Source: Azolla pinnata (Eukaryota > Streptophyta > Polypodiopsida > Salviniales > Salviniaceae). From it: a stretch of DNA of 54,026 bases. The notes under the pieces are model-generated. The model saw only the letters and a list, made by a program, of their open reading frames with translations. It did not search any database and was not told where the DNA came from. Each line of letters begins with the position of its first letter. Position 1 is the first letter of the stretch. Location of the stretch: NCBI GenBank assembly GCA_037176905.1, contig JBBBWG010010556.1, positions 25,313 through 79,338 of the forward strand. The letters run 5' to 3'. A program made the translations under genes and the position numbers. Below are positions 1 through 11,067 of the stretch, piece by piece.

Positions 1-460
1 CATCATCACCATCATCGCATCACCATCATCATCATCACTATCGCCACAATCATCATCATCCACCACCACCACCACCACCATGATCGTCATCACCCTCACC
101 ATCATCACCACTATCTCTATCACCATCATCCATCAACACCACCAGCACCATCATCATCACCACCACCATAACCATCATCATCATCCATCATCCATCATCC
201 ATCATCACCACTATCAGTATCACCATCATCATCCATCATCCATCATCCATCATCACCACTATCAGTATCACCATCATCATCCATCATCCATCATCCATCA
301 CCATCGCCGCCGCCGCCGCCGCCACCACCATCAACATCATCACCACCGCCACCACCATCATCGCCATTACCACCACCACCATCAACATCATCACCACCGC
401 CACCGCCATCATCGCCATTACCACCACCATCATCACCACCACCACCATGATCATCACCAG
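1..460. repeat. CAT/CAC trinucleotide-derived tandem array in a Rab intron
   Basis: This is almost pure CAT, CAC and CGC triplets. Within it there are higher-order units of about 48 bp, for example the block around 207-300 and a second one around 325-430. It lies between the Rab first exon (503-694, minus strand) and the left edge, so it is most simply the first intron of that gene. Long open frames on both strands (poly-His, or Asp-Gly-Gly) come from the triplet periodicity and are not genes. Confidence 0.85.
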
Positions 461-502
461 ATATGCAGAGAGAGAGATGCAAGTGGGCACATGAGGATGG
501 AC

Positions 503-694
503 CTGGATGGTGCGGGTGGCGAACTCGACGCCGATGGTGGACTTGGATTCGAGGTGGAATTTGTTGCGGGTGAAGCGCGAGAGGAGGTTGGATTTGCCCA
601 CGCCCGAGTCCCCGACCAGCACCACCTTGAACAGATAGTCAAACTCCGCATCATCTGCGCCTTCGCCGCCATACAATGATGGCCTTCTCATCAT
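503..694 (-). CDS. RABA (Rab11-type) small GTPase, first exon only
   Basis: This is the N-terminal exon of a Rab GTPase, a membrane-traffic switch. Plant RABA proteins act mainly at the trans-Golgi network and in secretion to the plasma membrane or cell plate. The 64 codons contain the P-loop GDSGVGKS, the following NLLSRFTRN helix and the switch-I segment ending [13 protein letters not shown], a close fit to RABA1/RABA2 proteins. Two adjacent ATGs begin the frame; the first, at 694, is used here. The exon is placed to end at CAG before GTCCAT, phase 0, because RABA genes have an intron just after this Gln. The frame beyond turns into simple repeat. Switch II, the NKxD motif and the C-terminal cysteines should lie left of position 1. 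The leader just upstream contains AGGGTTT, common in plant 5' UTRs. The subgroup within RABA is not certain. Confidence 0.85.
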
Positions 695-1465
695 CTTCCT
701 TGGGGAGGATCTTCTCTTCCAAACCCTAAAAAAAAGGGAGGAAGAAGCCTATGAAACCCTAGAACTTACTGACACGGAAGTTCGCAGGGTCAACCCGCTT
801 CTTCATGATATGGCCATCACTGCAACAAAGTCAAACTCTAGAATGGAAGAAAAATTTCCTCCTCTTCTTTTTTTCTTTTCAGTAAATGTATGTTTGTATT
901 AAAACAACATGACAATACAGAAACCTTGCTAACGAAACTACTCTTGTTTTCCTTTTTTTTTTGTTCTCTTCTTCTTCTTCTTCTTCTTCTTGTGCATATG
1001 TTTGTGTACGTGCACGAGCGTGTGTCTCTATACCGAGCTCTAGGGGGTTTTGATATTCGGAGCTCGATGCACCACACCACAGATCTGCATCTGGCTCGCT
1101 ATTTGCTTCATAGAAACCCATTCCGATTTCTCATTCCGATGCTGGGGAGGCCAACAATCGATCGACATCTTCTATGGTTGTCTACAAACTGCCCATCCCA
1201 TGAATAGTTGGGCAAAGAAACAACTAAGAAAGTGTGTTTGATGATGAGACTGAAATTAACATGTACATGCAGGGTAAGCGATGGATATGCTCGAACCCTT
1301 TGGGTAGGAAATGATCTACTAGCTTATTGGATATATGCATATTCATGTATATATGTGTATTCATATATAGATGAATAAACATACCTATATATACATATAC
1401 AGATGAATATGTATGTATATATACATGTTTCCATATATGTTTGTAATGTTGTATGTATGTGTATA

Positions 1466-1466
<1 letters not shown>

Positions 1467-1499
<33 letters not shown>
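1467..1499. repeat. (AT)n microsatellite
   Basis: This is an uninterrupted AT dinucleotide run, flanked by TATG/TGTATA-rich sequence from about 1325. Confidence 0.95.
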
Positions 1500-1500
<1 letters not shown>

Positions 1501-2325
1501 AGAGGCGAAAACAGACAAATAAGAAGTAAAAATATCTCACTTAAATGAGATCAAATAAATAAATATAAGTAGACAGTGTGGGCTTGAGCTTTTCATTGAT
1601 CTTTTCGATTCTTAGGTGAAGAAGCCGTATAAGATGTATATTGTGGAATGCACGAGCACGGTAGGAAGCTAAAAGCACAAGATGATAATATTCGAGCAAG
1701 AGGGAAGCAAGATAACAATGTGTAATATATCAGCAAGGGAAGAAGCAAAGAGGAACAGGACGTATTAGATCTACAATTATCCCTCCTGCGTCCTCGTGCT
1801 CTAGTTATCCGTAGATGCCGTCTAGGTCATTACATGTTGTTATGCCAAGAACCTGTTTGGTGGCTAGATTTATGTCTTTCTAGTACTAACGATTCGGATT
1901 TCTTGGCTCTATTATACTTGGGCAGTTGCTTTAGTAGGTGGATCTCACATCTTGCTCTTCGCGAAAAGAGGAGTGTGTGGTGTCAAGGGGTTTTTAATTA
2001 GTGTCACAGAGGCTTTCATTCGGACAACATGTGTGGTTGTTTGAGACACATTAGACAATTGCTCGGTTTTTTGACAAACCCATCACAACCCAAAGTGACC
2101 AGGAATATAGCTGTTTGGGATGGGATACGTGAAAGTATATCGTGCAAAAGAAAATGTGCAAGAGGGTGGTCTAATCGGACTCACAAGAACTACAGGAAGA
2201 ACGCAGAGATGTCGTGAAGGATGCACTAATGGAGGATAGGTATGCTACTTACCTAATCTAGAAGAGATTTCGCGCATTCTGTACATTGATCTCCATGGGT
2301 GTTGGATTGTTATTATTGTAGTACG

Positions 2326-2586
2326 TCAAGTGTATGAAGTGGTATGTACCTTGTACATGAACATGTCAATAATCGCAGCGGTACGAAAGAGATCTGCAGG
2401 GTGCACATGTTGGGCATACTGCATTGTGGTTGTGTTGTGATATCTGCCATGTTTGGCAGATTCGATGATTTCTGTGATTCGTATGGCACTGTGTTGAGCA
2501 TCTTGGGTGCTCTCCTGGGCGTGTGATGCCGCAATCTGGGCCACGAGAGAAATAATTTCATTCATCAGATATTGAAGGATTGACAC
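2326..2586 (-). pseudogene. Unrecognised 86-codon open frame, possible decayed coding fragment
   Basis: The minus-strand frame has a protein-like, helix-prone composition (Asn-Glu-Ile-Ile-Ser-Leu at the start, many Ala, Gln and His residues) and is not low complexity. No family was recognised, no splice partner was found and no promoter context is visible. It may be a remnant of a transposon protein or chance. It is kept only because its composition differs from the repeat-driven frames around it. Confidence 0.15.
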
Positions 2587-3014
2587 GCATCAGAAGTTGG
2601 TTCAGTTTAACCATTTCATGTATAAAAAGGGTTGATCTCATATGTTAACATGAAAAAGATTAACACACTAGTGACGAAAATATATACTGCGAGCATTATC
2701 TTGATCTCATCCATGTTCAGCGACTTTCATTCGTAACAAATTGATCTCCTTCCTGCCTTTTTCTTTCATCTACGTAAGCAATTGTGTCAAAATCATCTAC
2801 ATAACCAAAATTTAGAGGCTTTGAGAACTCGAACTTGTGAAGCTCCATGCAATAAGAACATTTAGCTTAGAGAAAACCCAGCCTTGTATTTCCTACATTC
2901 CCTACAACAAAGCCTCACCCTCCCATCCCACTACCTTGATTATTAGATCGTTGAAATACAATAAACATATCGAAAGCACTGATGATTGGCCCATGGTTTA
3001 GTGCTCATACTTGG

Positions 3015-3260
3015 TAAAGCTGCTACTAGATCAGAGAGCATTTTGCTAGATCAGATGCTCTCCGGTCTTATGAAGCTTTTGCCATAGTAGATATTCTCCT
3101 GCATTGTGAAGCATCTGCCATACCAGATGCTCTCCTGCCTTGCGAAAGAACTTTGCCAGATCAGATGCTCTCTTGCCTTGGGGAAGCGTCTGCTAGATCG
3201 AGTGCTTTGGTCCTACCTTCTGAAAGCTTCTACCAAATCGGATGCTCCTGGCAAGTGCTT
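3015..3260. repeat. Degenerate tandem repeat of about 45-50 bp
   Basis: At least five diverged copies share a core like AGATCAGATGCTCTCCTGCC followed by a GAAGC(A/T)TCTGCC segment. Copies differ by substitutions and small indels. Confidence 0.7.
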
Positions 3261-3399
3261 GGGATGGGATAGAACTAATCAGATCATTGTAGACATGTTT
3301 AGAGAAGTTTGGAGAGTTCTCTGGAGCCCACATAACACCTTGATCGTGTTTGTGCATGTTCATGTTTCTGCAATGTCTATATGCTTGCAAGTGGATGTA

Positions 3400-3445
3400 T
3401 GTATGTGTGCATGTGTGTGTATGTATGTATGTATGTATGCAAGGC
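3400..3445. repeat. (TATG)n microsatellite
   Basis: This is a TATG tetranucleotide run in TG-rich sequence. A looser TGTATG/CATG-rich patch recurs at about 3703-3812. Confidence 0.85.
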
Positions 3446-4039
3446 TTACTGAAGGACAATGTGATGATTGGGAATGTGTTTATAGATACACTAAACTAGA
3501 TGAGGGTCTACAACATCATGCAATGTCTTAGAATGCTTTGGTTCTAGGTATGCTAGTAAAGAACTCAAGGACTGAAAGCATTGAATTTCTTTTCAAATAG
3601 ATGAAGAGGGTTTGATCATTTTAGATTGCAGGTTCCAAATGTTATGTTTTCATATGTAAAGTTGTTGATCAATAACTAATAGGACACTTTGCTTTGGAAA
3701 AAAAATGTATGTATGTATGCATGCATGTGTATGTGATGTGTGTATGCATGTGTGTGTACATGTATGTCTGCATGTTATATATGCATGTGTATGCATGTTT
3801 GTTTGCATGTTAGGGCTGTAAAACAGAAAATGACCCACTAAAGTGTGGGCTTAGAACACCTTTTTTTTTGTTTTTTTTCCGTAAATGTATGTTTGTATTA
3901 AAATAATATAACAATATAAAAAAACTTTACTCTCAAAACTACTTCAAAAATAATGATGTGAGAAGAACAACTTTCTAAGGTGCTCCAATACAAAACAATA
4001 TAAATCTAGTTTATTTAAAAAATAAAGTTATCATAAAAT

Positions 4040-4320
4040 ATAACTATGAAAACTGTCAAATCAAACTTTTCTCTTATCTTATATATATATATATGTTGAG
4101 ATCATAAATAATATAACTATTAAAACTGTCACATCAAACTTTTCTCTTATCTTATATATATATATTGAGATCATAGATAATATAACTATGAAAACTGTCA
4201 CATCAAACTTTTCTCTTATCTTATATATATATATTGAGATCATAGATAATATAACTATGAAAACTGTCAAATCAAACTTTTCTCTTATCTTATATATATG
4301 TTGAGATCATAGATTTTAGT
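4040..4320. repeat. Four-copy tandem repeat of about 70 bp
   Basis: Four near-identical units each contain AACTGTCA(A/C)ATCAAAC, then TTTTCTCTTATCTT, a variable AT run and TTGAGATCATAGAT. Unit spacing is about 69-73 bp, differing mainly through the AT run. Confidence 0.9.
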
Positions 4321-4824
4321 CAAGAATATATTCGTGCATTCGTATTTGAATATAAAAATATTATTTAAGAATGAAAAAAGATAAACCATTAAAAAAATAT
4401 TTATTTATTTATATATTAAATAATAAATTAATTAAAATTAAACAAAAAAAATGAGATTAATTGTGATACAATGCTAAACAATCATAATATAAACTCAAAA
4501 GTTATATTAATGCACCATCATAAACATCTAAGCATTTATTCATCACTCACTTTCGTCATCCATGTCACATTCATTTACTCTATCATCCAAATCACTTTCT
4601 TCTCTTTGTAGCTTGTCTCGACAATTTTGTATCATCAAAAGCTTGCATTCACCACCTTAGTTATCAAACATTATCCAATATTTTAGCTTACATCAAAGTA
4701 AATCCTTTTTTCTTTAAAACCTCTTTATAAGACGAAGGTTAATACACATATATAAGTTCCAATATATATACCACATACCCAAACACCTTTATTCTTTATT
4801 ATTCTTCTTCTTCTTCTTTCTTAG
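4321..4824. other. AT-rich intergenic spacer
   Basis: No gene, RNA or recognisable element was seen. The sequence is very AT-rich and gives way to the CTT-rich minisatellite on its right. Confidence 0.5.
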
Positions 4825-5160
4825 CATTTGCAGACATGGTGGTCCTCTGAATCAACCTACCTTTGTCCTCCATCATTCATCATCATCATCTTCATCTTCA
4901 TCTTCTTCTACTTCTTCTTTCTTCTTCTTAGCATTTGCAGACATGGTGGTCCTCTGTATCAACCTACCTTTGTCCTCCTCCTTCTCCTTCTGCTTTCTTC
5001 TTATTTGCAGACATGGTGGTTTTCTGAAGCAAACCCTTCTTCTTCTTCGCATTTGCAGACATGATGATTTTCTGAAGCAACTACTTCTCTCCTCCATCTT
5101 CTTCTTCTTAGCATTTGCAGACATGGTGGTTCTCTGAAGCAAATCTAAATCCTTCTTCTT

Positions 5161-5191
<31 letters not shown>

Positions 5192-5318
5192 GCATTTGCA
5201 GACATGGTGGTTCTCTGAAGCAAATCCTAAATCCTTCTTCTTCTTCTTCTTTCTTCTTCTCCTTCTTAGCATTTGCAGACATGGTGGTTCTCTGAAGCAA
5301 ATCTAAATCCTTCTTCTT

Positions 5319-5349
<31 letters not shown>

Positions 5350-5556
5350 GCATTTGCAGACATGGTGGTTCTCTGAAGCAAATCCTAAATCCTTCTTCTT
5401 CTTCTTCTTCTTCTTCTTTCTTCTTCTCCTTCTTAGCATTTGCAGACATGGTGGTTCTCTGAAGCAAATCCTTCTTCTTCTTCTTCTTAGCGTTTGCAGA
5501 CATGGTGGTTCTCTGAAGCAAATCCTAAATCCCTCTTCTTCTTCTTCTTTCTTCTT

Positions 5557-5587
<31 letters not shown>

Positions 5588-5765
5588 GCATTTGCAGACA
5601 TGGTGGTTCTCTGAAGCAAATCCTAAATCCTTCTTCTTCTTCTTCTTTCTTCTTTCTTCTTCTTCTTCTTAGCATTTGCAGACATGGTGGTTCTCTGAAG
5701 CAAACCCTTCTTCTTCTTCTTCTTAGCACTTGCAGATATGGTGGTTCTCTGAAGCAAATCCTTCT
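4825..5765 (+). repeat. 13-copy CTT/GCAGACATGGTGG minisatellite upstream of the MBD gene
   Basis: Thirteen copies of a unit built from a variable (CTT)n tract, then TTAGCATTTGCAG, ACATGGTGGTTCTCTGAAG and CAAATC(C). Copies start at about 4826, 4932, 5004, 5049, 5110, 5191, 5268, 5350, 5436, 5490, 5587, 5672 and 5726. Length varies through the CTT tract. Each unit resembles a pyrimidine tract plus 3' splice site (TTTGCAG), followed by an ATG in favourable context. In 12 copies that ATG frame closes after four codons at TGA; copy 2 has TGT instead. The last copy lies about 100 bp before the MBD start and contributes an in-frame extension upstream of it. Confidence 0.95.
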
Positions 5766-5831
5766 TCTTCTTCTTCTTCTTCTTCCTCCGTTTCTTCCTG
5801 TTGCAGAGCTTCCTCACAGAGGAGGCCGAAG

Positions 5832-8800
5832 ATGCTCCAGCAGCAGCCCTCGGGCGCGATGGCGTGCAGCAGGAAGTTGGGCCTGGATCTGAACCGCCAC
5901 GCGCCCGACCTCGACCTCGACCTCGACCTCGAACGCAGCAGCAGCGATGGCTATCAGCATCTGATTCAGGGTTTCGTGGGAGCAGCTGCAGGCGGCGATG
6001 GCGCAGGAGAGAGCAGAAGCGGAGAAGGCACGTCGTCGTCTTCGCCCCTTTCCTCTGACGATGGGCCAATCCATGGTATGTATGCGAATCCTCTGAATCT
6101 GCATCATCATCATCGTCGTCGTCGTCGCCGTCGTCGTCTTCACCATCGCCATCGCCATCGCCATCGCCAGGAGCTACTTCCACAGGAGCAGCAGGAACAC
6201 CATGGTTTCGCATCCTCTTCACTGCCATCGCCATGTCTATCTCAGCTTCTTCCTCCTCCTCCTCCTCGCATGCCGCCATCACCAGTGCAGCATGCGCACC
6301 CTTTCCTCCGCCCCATGGCCATCGCTGCTGCTGCAAGGTTTTGGCAGCGAGCAGGCGAAGGAGAAGACTGTGGATCCTCCATCTCCCCTGAGGTTTTCCA
6401 ACAAGATCTGGGCTTTCAGCCCACCATGGAAGCTGGATTCCTGCAACAGCATCAGAGGCTCCCCCATCAGATCTTCGGATTGCACTCCATTGCCCCTGCC
6501 GCCGCCATGAACGGATTCTTGGCGTCTTCGCCGATTCCGCCATCTCCTCCACATCCATCTCCCACTCCTCACTTTGCACCTCTGAATCAGGTCAAGATAG
6601 AGAGGGAAGAAGAAGAAGAAGAACAAGAACAAGAACAAGAAGAAGAACAAGGCATCGATGCGGCCATTGCTACTGTTTCGCCATCGATCTGTTCCGCGTC
6701 CCCTGCCCCGGATGCTCTGAATGCCCAGTGGATGAGATCTAGCAGCTCCGTTGTTTCCCAGCAGCTCCCTCATTCTCCATCTCACATGCCCGCATTCGAG
6801 CGATCGAACCATGTTGTAAAGATCGAAGAGGAGGATGGAGCAAGACATGGTGCCGAGAATGGTTGTGGTGGTGCCATTGCCCCTGCTCCATCGTCGACTC
6901 CTTCTGCCTGCGCCGATCGAGACTTTCCGAATGCGCTGATTGGCCAGCGGATGAGATCTGGCAGCTCCATTGTTTCCCAGCAGCTCCCTCATTCTCCATC
7001 TCACATGCCCGCATTCGAGCGATCGAACAATGTTGTAAAGATCGAAGAGGAGGATGGAGCAAGACATGGTGCCGAGAATGGTTGTGGTGCCATTGCCCCT
7101 TCTGCCTGCCCTGATCAAGACCTTCTGAATGCCCAGCGGATGAGGCCTAGCGGCTCCATTGTTTCCCAGCAGCTCCCCCAACACTCGCCATCTCACATGC
7201 CCACATTCAAGCGATCAAACAATTTCGTGAAGATTGAAAAGGAGGATGGAGCAAGACACGGCGGCGATGATGTTTGTGGTGCCATTGCCCCTTCTGCCTG
7301 CCCTGATCAAGACCTTCTGAATGCTCAGCGGATGAGATCTAATGGCTCCATTGTTTCCCAGCAGCCCCCTCACTCGCCATCTCACATGCCCACATTCAAG
7401 CGATCAAACAATTTCGTGAAGATTGAAAACGAGGATGGAGCAAGACATGGTGGCGATGATGTTTTTGGTGCCATTGCCCCTTCTGCCTGCCCTGATCTAG
7501 ACCTTCTGAATGCCCAGCGGATGAGGCCTAGCGGCTCCATTGTTTCCCAGCAGCTCCCTCATTCCGCACCTGACTTCTCCACATTCGAGCGGTCAAACTA
7601 TTTTGTGAAGATTGAAAAGGAAGAAGGAGCAAGATATAGCGGTGATGATGTTTTTGGTGATGGTGATGATGACACCCGCTCTTCTCTACCGGCTATGGAT
7701 TCGGAGACCCCCTCTACCTCCGCCGGAGATGTTATCATCACCAAGTTTACAGTTGAGTCCCCTGCTTGGCTGCCCGATGGATGGGTAACTGAAGTTCAGA
7801 CACGACAGACTGGTACCTCAGCTGGCACCAAAGACAAGGTATATATTCCTCCTGCCCTATGTAACCTCTCTTTCCCATTTTTTTGTTGTTCTGGATCTCT
7901 TCGAGAATGGGTTTCTTTTCAAATCTGAGCCTCTATGATCTTATCTAGAGGATGATATTGCTGCCCTACAGTCTCAGAAGTAGAGGAAAAGAACTCTATG
8001 AAAACTAGAGATTAAACAGTCTCTTCCTGTTTTCTTACTATCGGATTTTCTTTGGAGCCTAAATTATGGTCGAGCGACATTTGTCATTTTGTACATCAAT
8101 GAGGATTCTCTTTGGAACCCAAATTATTGTCAAGCAAAATTTTCCAGTTTGTGTGTCAAAGGGGATTTTTTTTGGAACCCAAACAATTTCAAAGCAAGAT
8201 TTGTTATTCTCGTGCTTCAAAAGAATATGTTCCTTTGAAGCCAAATCATTTCCGAGCAAGTTCCCTCGTTTTTGTGCATCGAAGGGTGGTTTTCTTTGGA
8301 ACCCAAATCATTGTCAAGCAAAATCCATCATTTTTTCTATATCAAGGGGCGTGTTTTTTGGAACCAAAATAATCTCCAGTCAAGATTCCTCATTGTTTGG
8401 AACCAAAGGAGGATTTTTGTTTAGAACCCAAATAATCGCTAAGCAAGGCTCATCATTTTTGTGCATCAAAGAAAGTTTTTGGGAACCGAAAAGGATGTTG
8501 CTTGTAATGCAAATAATTGCCAAGCAAGATTTATCATTTTGTGTGCATCAAAGGATGGTTTTCTTCGGAATGCCAACACAATTCATCATTTTTGTTCATG
8601 AAAGAAGGTTTTTCTTTGGGATTCTAACAACTGCCAAGAAGATATCACCATTTTTTGTGCATGAAAGTAGAGTTAATGTTGCTTTTCTTTTCACCAATTG
8701 ACGATATCTTCTTCTTTTGTTTCCTGAAGTTGTTGATTTTTGGTGATTTTGGCTTGTTGGTTTGGGTAGTATTTCAAAGACCTCATATCGGGCCGCCGAT

Positions 8801-10677
8801 TCCGCTCTCGGAATGAAGTTCTTCATTTCTTGAAAACGGGGAAAGGAAGGCCACAGAAGAGACAGAAGAAGGTCATCAGAAGTATCGATGGTGCTTCTAC
8901 AGAGACTGCTACTATGTCTGCCGCTACAGTGGGCAGCGATTTCAACCAGAGGCTGAAATGCACAGAGGCCAGTCCTTACATGCCACCATGTCAGCAAGGC
9001 ACGGACTTTGTAGCTGACCCTACGATGAATGCAAATCCATGTCAGCAAACCACAGACTTGTTAGCTAACAGTACGACGAAGACGAATCTCGATTATGTCA
9101 GCCTTCCTCAATCAAATCCAGCTCCTGAATCTGCCACTGTGACAGACGAGATTCTATCTCCTCCTTCGATGGATGCACACCCCAGCCATGTCAGCTTTCC
9201 CCAACCACAACCAGCTCACATATCTGTTCCTGTAACTGAAGAAATTTCAGTATCTTCTTCGATGAATACACTCCCCAGCCATGTCAGCTATGTTCAACCA
9301 CAACCAGCTGCAATGGCTGCCCCTGTGACTGAACAGCTTCCATCATCGTCTTCTTTAAAACAAGTGGCTGTGCTTCCTACCTCTACCACTGCAGAACCAC
9401 CCATCTCACCCATCACATGGAAGAGAATTTCACCACAACAAAGTCCACAGAAGCTGCTAAGCAAGAAAAAATCTAAGATGATCTCTTCCCCCAATGATGC
9501 TGTGAATAAGCAAGCCTCCAGACTCTGGCAATGGCTGCAAAAACCAGGTGAGTTTCTCCCAGGTTTTAATAAGTTTTGGGGCTCGCTTATGTGTTCCGTT
9601 GGAATCCATTTCCTTCTGATGGTTTAATGTTAATCAACAGCTCCCAATGAGCCCCAAGTATCTGCTGTGGACTCCAATGCAGAAAACTTGGTGACACAGT
9701 TGCCAGCTGGGCTAGAAAGGAGTATGGAGGGCTTGGAAAGAGAAATTCATGCGGCTCAAAGGACAGTTCATCTGGGGAGTGATTTATTATCAGCTCAAAA
9801 GACTGTAATGAAGTTGGGGAGGGAAATGCAAGCAAGTGTTGAGAGATTGAGTCGTGGTATTCAAGCAGTTCAAAGAACTGCCAACACCCGCATTGAAAGT
9901 GCATTCTCTGATGATTTTGAACTGGAAACAGAATTTCGGTCAAACCAGAGACCTAATGAGGCAATGTGCAATGCAGTCCAAGCAGCTAAGACGATTGATT
10001 CGGCAATGGAAGAGGTGATGCAAGCAGCTGAAAGGATTAATGATGCCATGGAAAGTATAATCCGGGCATCTCAAAAGCTAGATGTAGCTACGGGCAATGT
10101 AATCCAAGCACCACAAGTATCAGAAACAAGCATGAACACCACACCGCAAATAGGCGAGATGAGCAATAACGCATCACAGAGGTTTGATTCTAGCACTTCA
10201 ACTTGCAATGAATTCCATATACCTCCAAGTTCACATGATAGCGAAAAGAAGACCTTATTTCCCATCATTGAAAATGGGATACATGGAACCCCGATGCCCA
10301 ACCTTGAATTACCCTTTTGCATCCAAGGGTTGCCTATGGTCGCAATGGGCAATGGATTCTACATATCCGAGGGACCTAATCTGGTCATTAACAAGGTTTA
10401 CCCAAGTACAGAAACACGAACATCCTTTATACCAGTTCATGTAATGGGAAATGGTGTGAAAACAGAACTGCTACCAGTTGTTGCAGTGGGTATTGTGGAC
10501 ACACATATCCAACCTATGCCACAAATGACTCCTGTTCCAAACCCTGTTATTATCCAACCACCGTTCCAAGTGCCTCTTGTTAATTCAATGAGTTATCAAA
10601 TCCCAAACAATAATATGTCTGCATTAGTTGATGATAAGCACATGAATACTCCGATAAAAACAGAAGATGTAGCTTAA
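5832..10677 (+). CDS. Methyl-CpG-binding-domain protein with EAR motif and SUMO-site repeats
   Basis: This is a probable nuclear chromatin reader and repressor of 1273 aa in three exons: 5832-7838, 8770-9547 and 9641-10677. The MBD is split across exons 1 and 2 (residues about 640-700): WLPDGW, then AGTKDK at the end of exon 1, joined in phase to YFKDLISGRRFRSR and EVLHFLKTG, a clear plant MBD signature. Residues 16-33 contain LGLDLN and DLDLDLDL, an LxLxL/DLN-type EAR motif known to recruit TOPLESS or SAP18 co-repressors. Residues about 254-600 include five tandem units of 63-73 aa with VKIE sites. Exon 3 encodes a helical Ala/Gln/Ile-rich region (residues about 940-1080). The start at 5832 was chosen because the frame upstream is minisatellite (poly-Ser); M10 (5859) is the alternative. 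Length and architecture are unusual for plant MBD proteins, so the orthologue is unassigned. Methyl-CpG binding itself is inferred. Confidence 0.85.
6720..7680 (+). repeat. In-frame coding tandem repeat of the MBD protein
   Basis: Five units share QRMR-SGSIVSQQLPHSPSHMP, then a (A/T)F(E/K)RSN segment, VKIE and an acidic DGARHG stretch. The lysine codons of VKIE fall at 6819, 7038, 7230, 7419 and 7608, so spacings are 219, 192, 189 and 189 bp, all multiples of three. High nucleotide identity between units suggests recent duplication, while the frame and the VKIE core are kept. Confidence 0.9.
8050..8700. repeat. Degenerate intronic minisatellite of about 60 bp
   Basis: About ten copies of a unit resembling TTTTCTTTGGAACCCAAAT, AATTGCCAAGCAAGAT and TCATTTTTGTGCATCAAAGG fill intron 1 of the MBD gene (7839-8769). 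A 211-codon open frame crosses the array, but it is explained by the repeat and sits in an intron bounded by well-phased exons. Confidence 0.85.
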
Positions 10678-11067
10678 CTACACAAGCACGTCCTATGGAA
10701 CAAATGCATACTCCAGAATCATCGTGTCCTGAAGAGATAGTCGAGGTAAGGCCAAGAGATGGGAGTTGCGTGTCTATTATGAATCCAAAGTTTGATTTAA
10801 CAAGGATCTGCCTGAAGATATCAAGCCATCAGAGAGCAAAGGTAGTGCAAAAGTTGAAAGCCAGGTATTAAGATGTCTGCTAGCTTTTCTGGGGAGACAA
10901 TTATGTGTCATGGCATTAAGAAGAGGAAAAACCGTGGCTTACAAAGAACATCACATGGACCCTTCTCATAAAGCTGGGATGAAGAATATCTCCACATGGG
11001 CACAAGATCTCGCCCTGTATGAGGTATTGAAAGACTGCCAGCAAGAATTTAGTAGAGAGTTCAGATG
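10678..11067 (+). other. Possible frameshifted or alternatively spliced 3' coding sequence of the MBD gene
   Basis: Beyond the stop at 10675-10677, coding-like sequence continues in shifted frames. One frame gives MEQMHTPESSCPEEIVE, ending at a good donor (GAG before GTAAGG). Another, opening at an AACAAG acceptor-like site near 10800, gives DLPEDIKPSESKGSAKVESQ, with a possible donor at GTATTAAG. The latter frame stays open until about 11067. The implied intron of about 59 bp is very short. These could be real terminal exons, decayed coding sequence after a frameshift, or coincidence in 3' UTR. Confidence 0.3.

Larger units (their letters stand above)
695..3014. other. Intergenic region upstream of the Rab gene
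   Basis: This holds the putative Rab promoter and leader (695 to about 850), CTT and AT simple repeats, and otherwise unrecognised AT-rich sequence. No convincing gene was seen. The one open frame with protein-like composition is listed separately at 2326-2586. Confidence 0.5.

Noticed and set aside
80-679. 199-codon poly-His open frame
   Set aside because: It comes from the CAT/CAC triplet array and overlaps the antisense of the Rab exon.
5623-6579. 318-codon minus-strand frame opposite the MBD gene
   Set aside because: It is antisense to the EAR-containing MBD exon and the CTT array, rich in Lys/Arg/Asp repeats, with no recognised domain.
6279-7196. 305-codon minus-strand frame
   Set aside because: It is a shadow of the duplicated coding units of the MBD exon.
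8066-8701. 211-codon plus-strand frame
   Set aside because: It lies wholly in an intron between phase-matched MBD exons and is made of the minisatellite unit.
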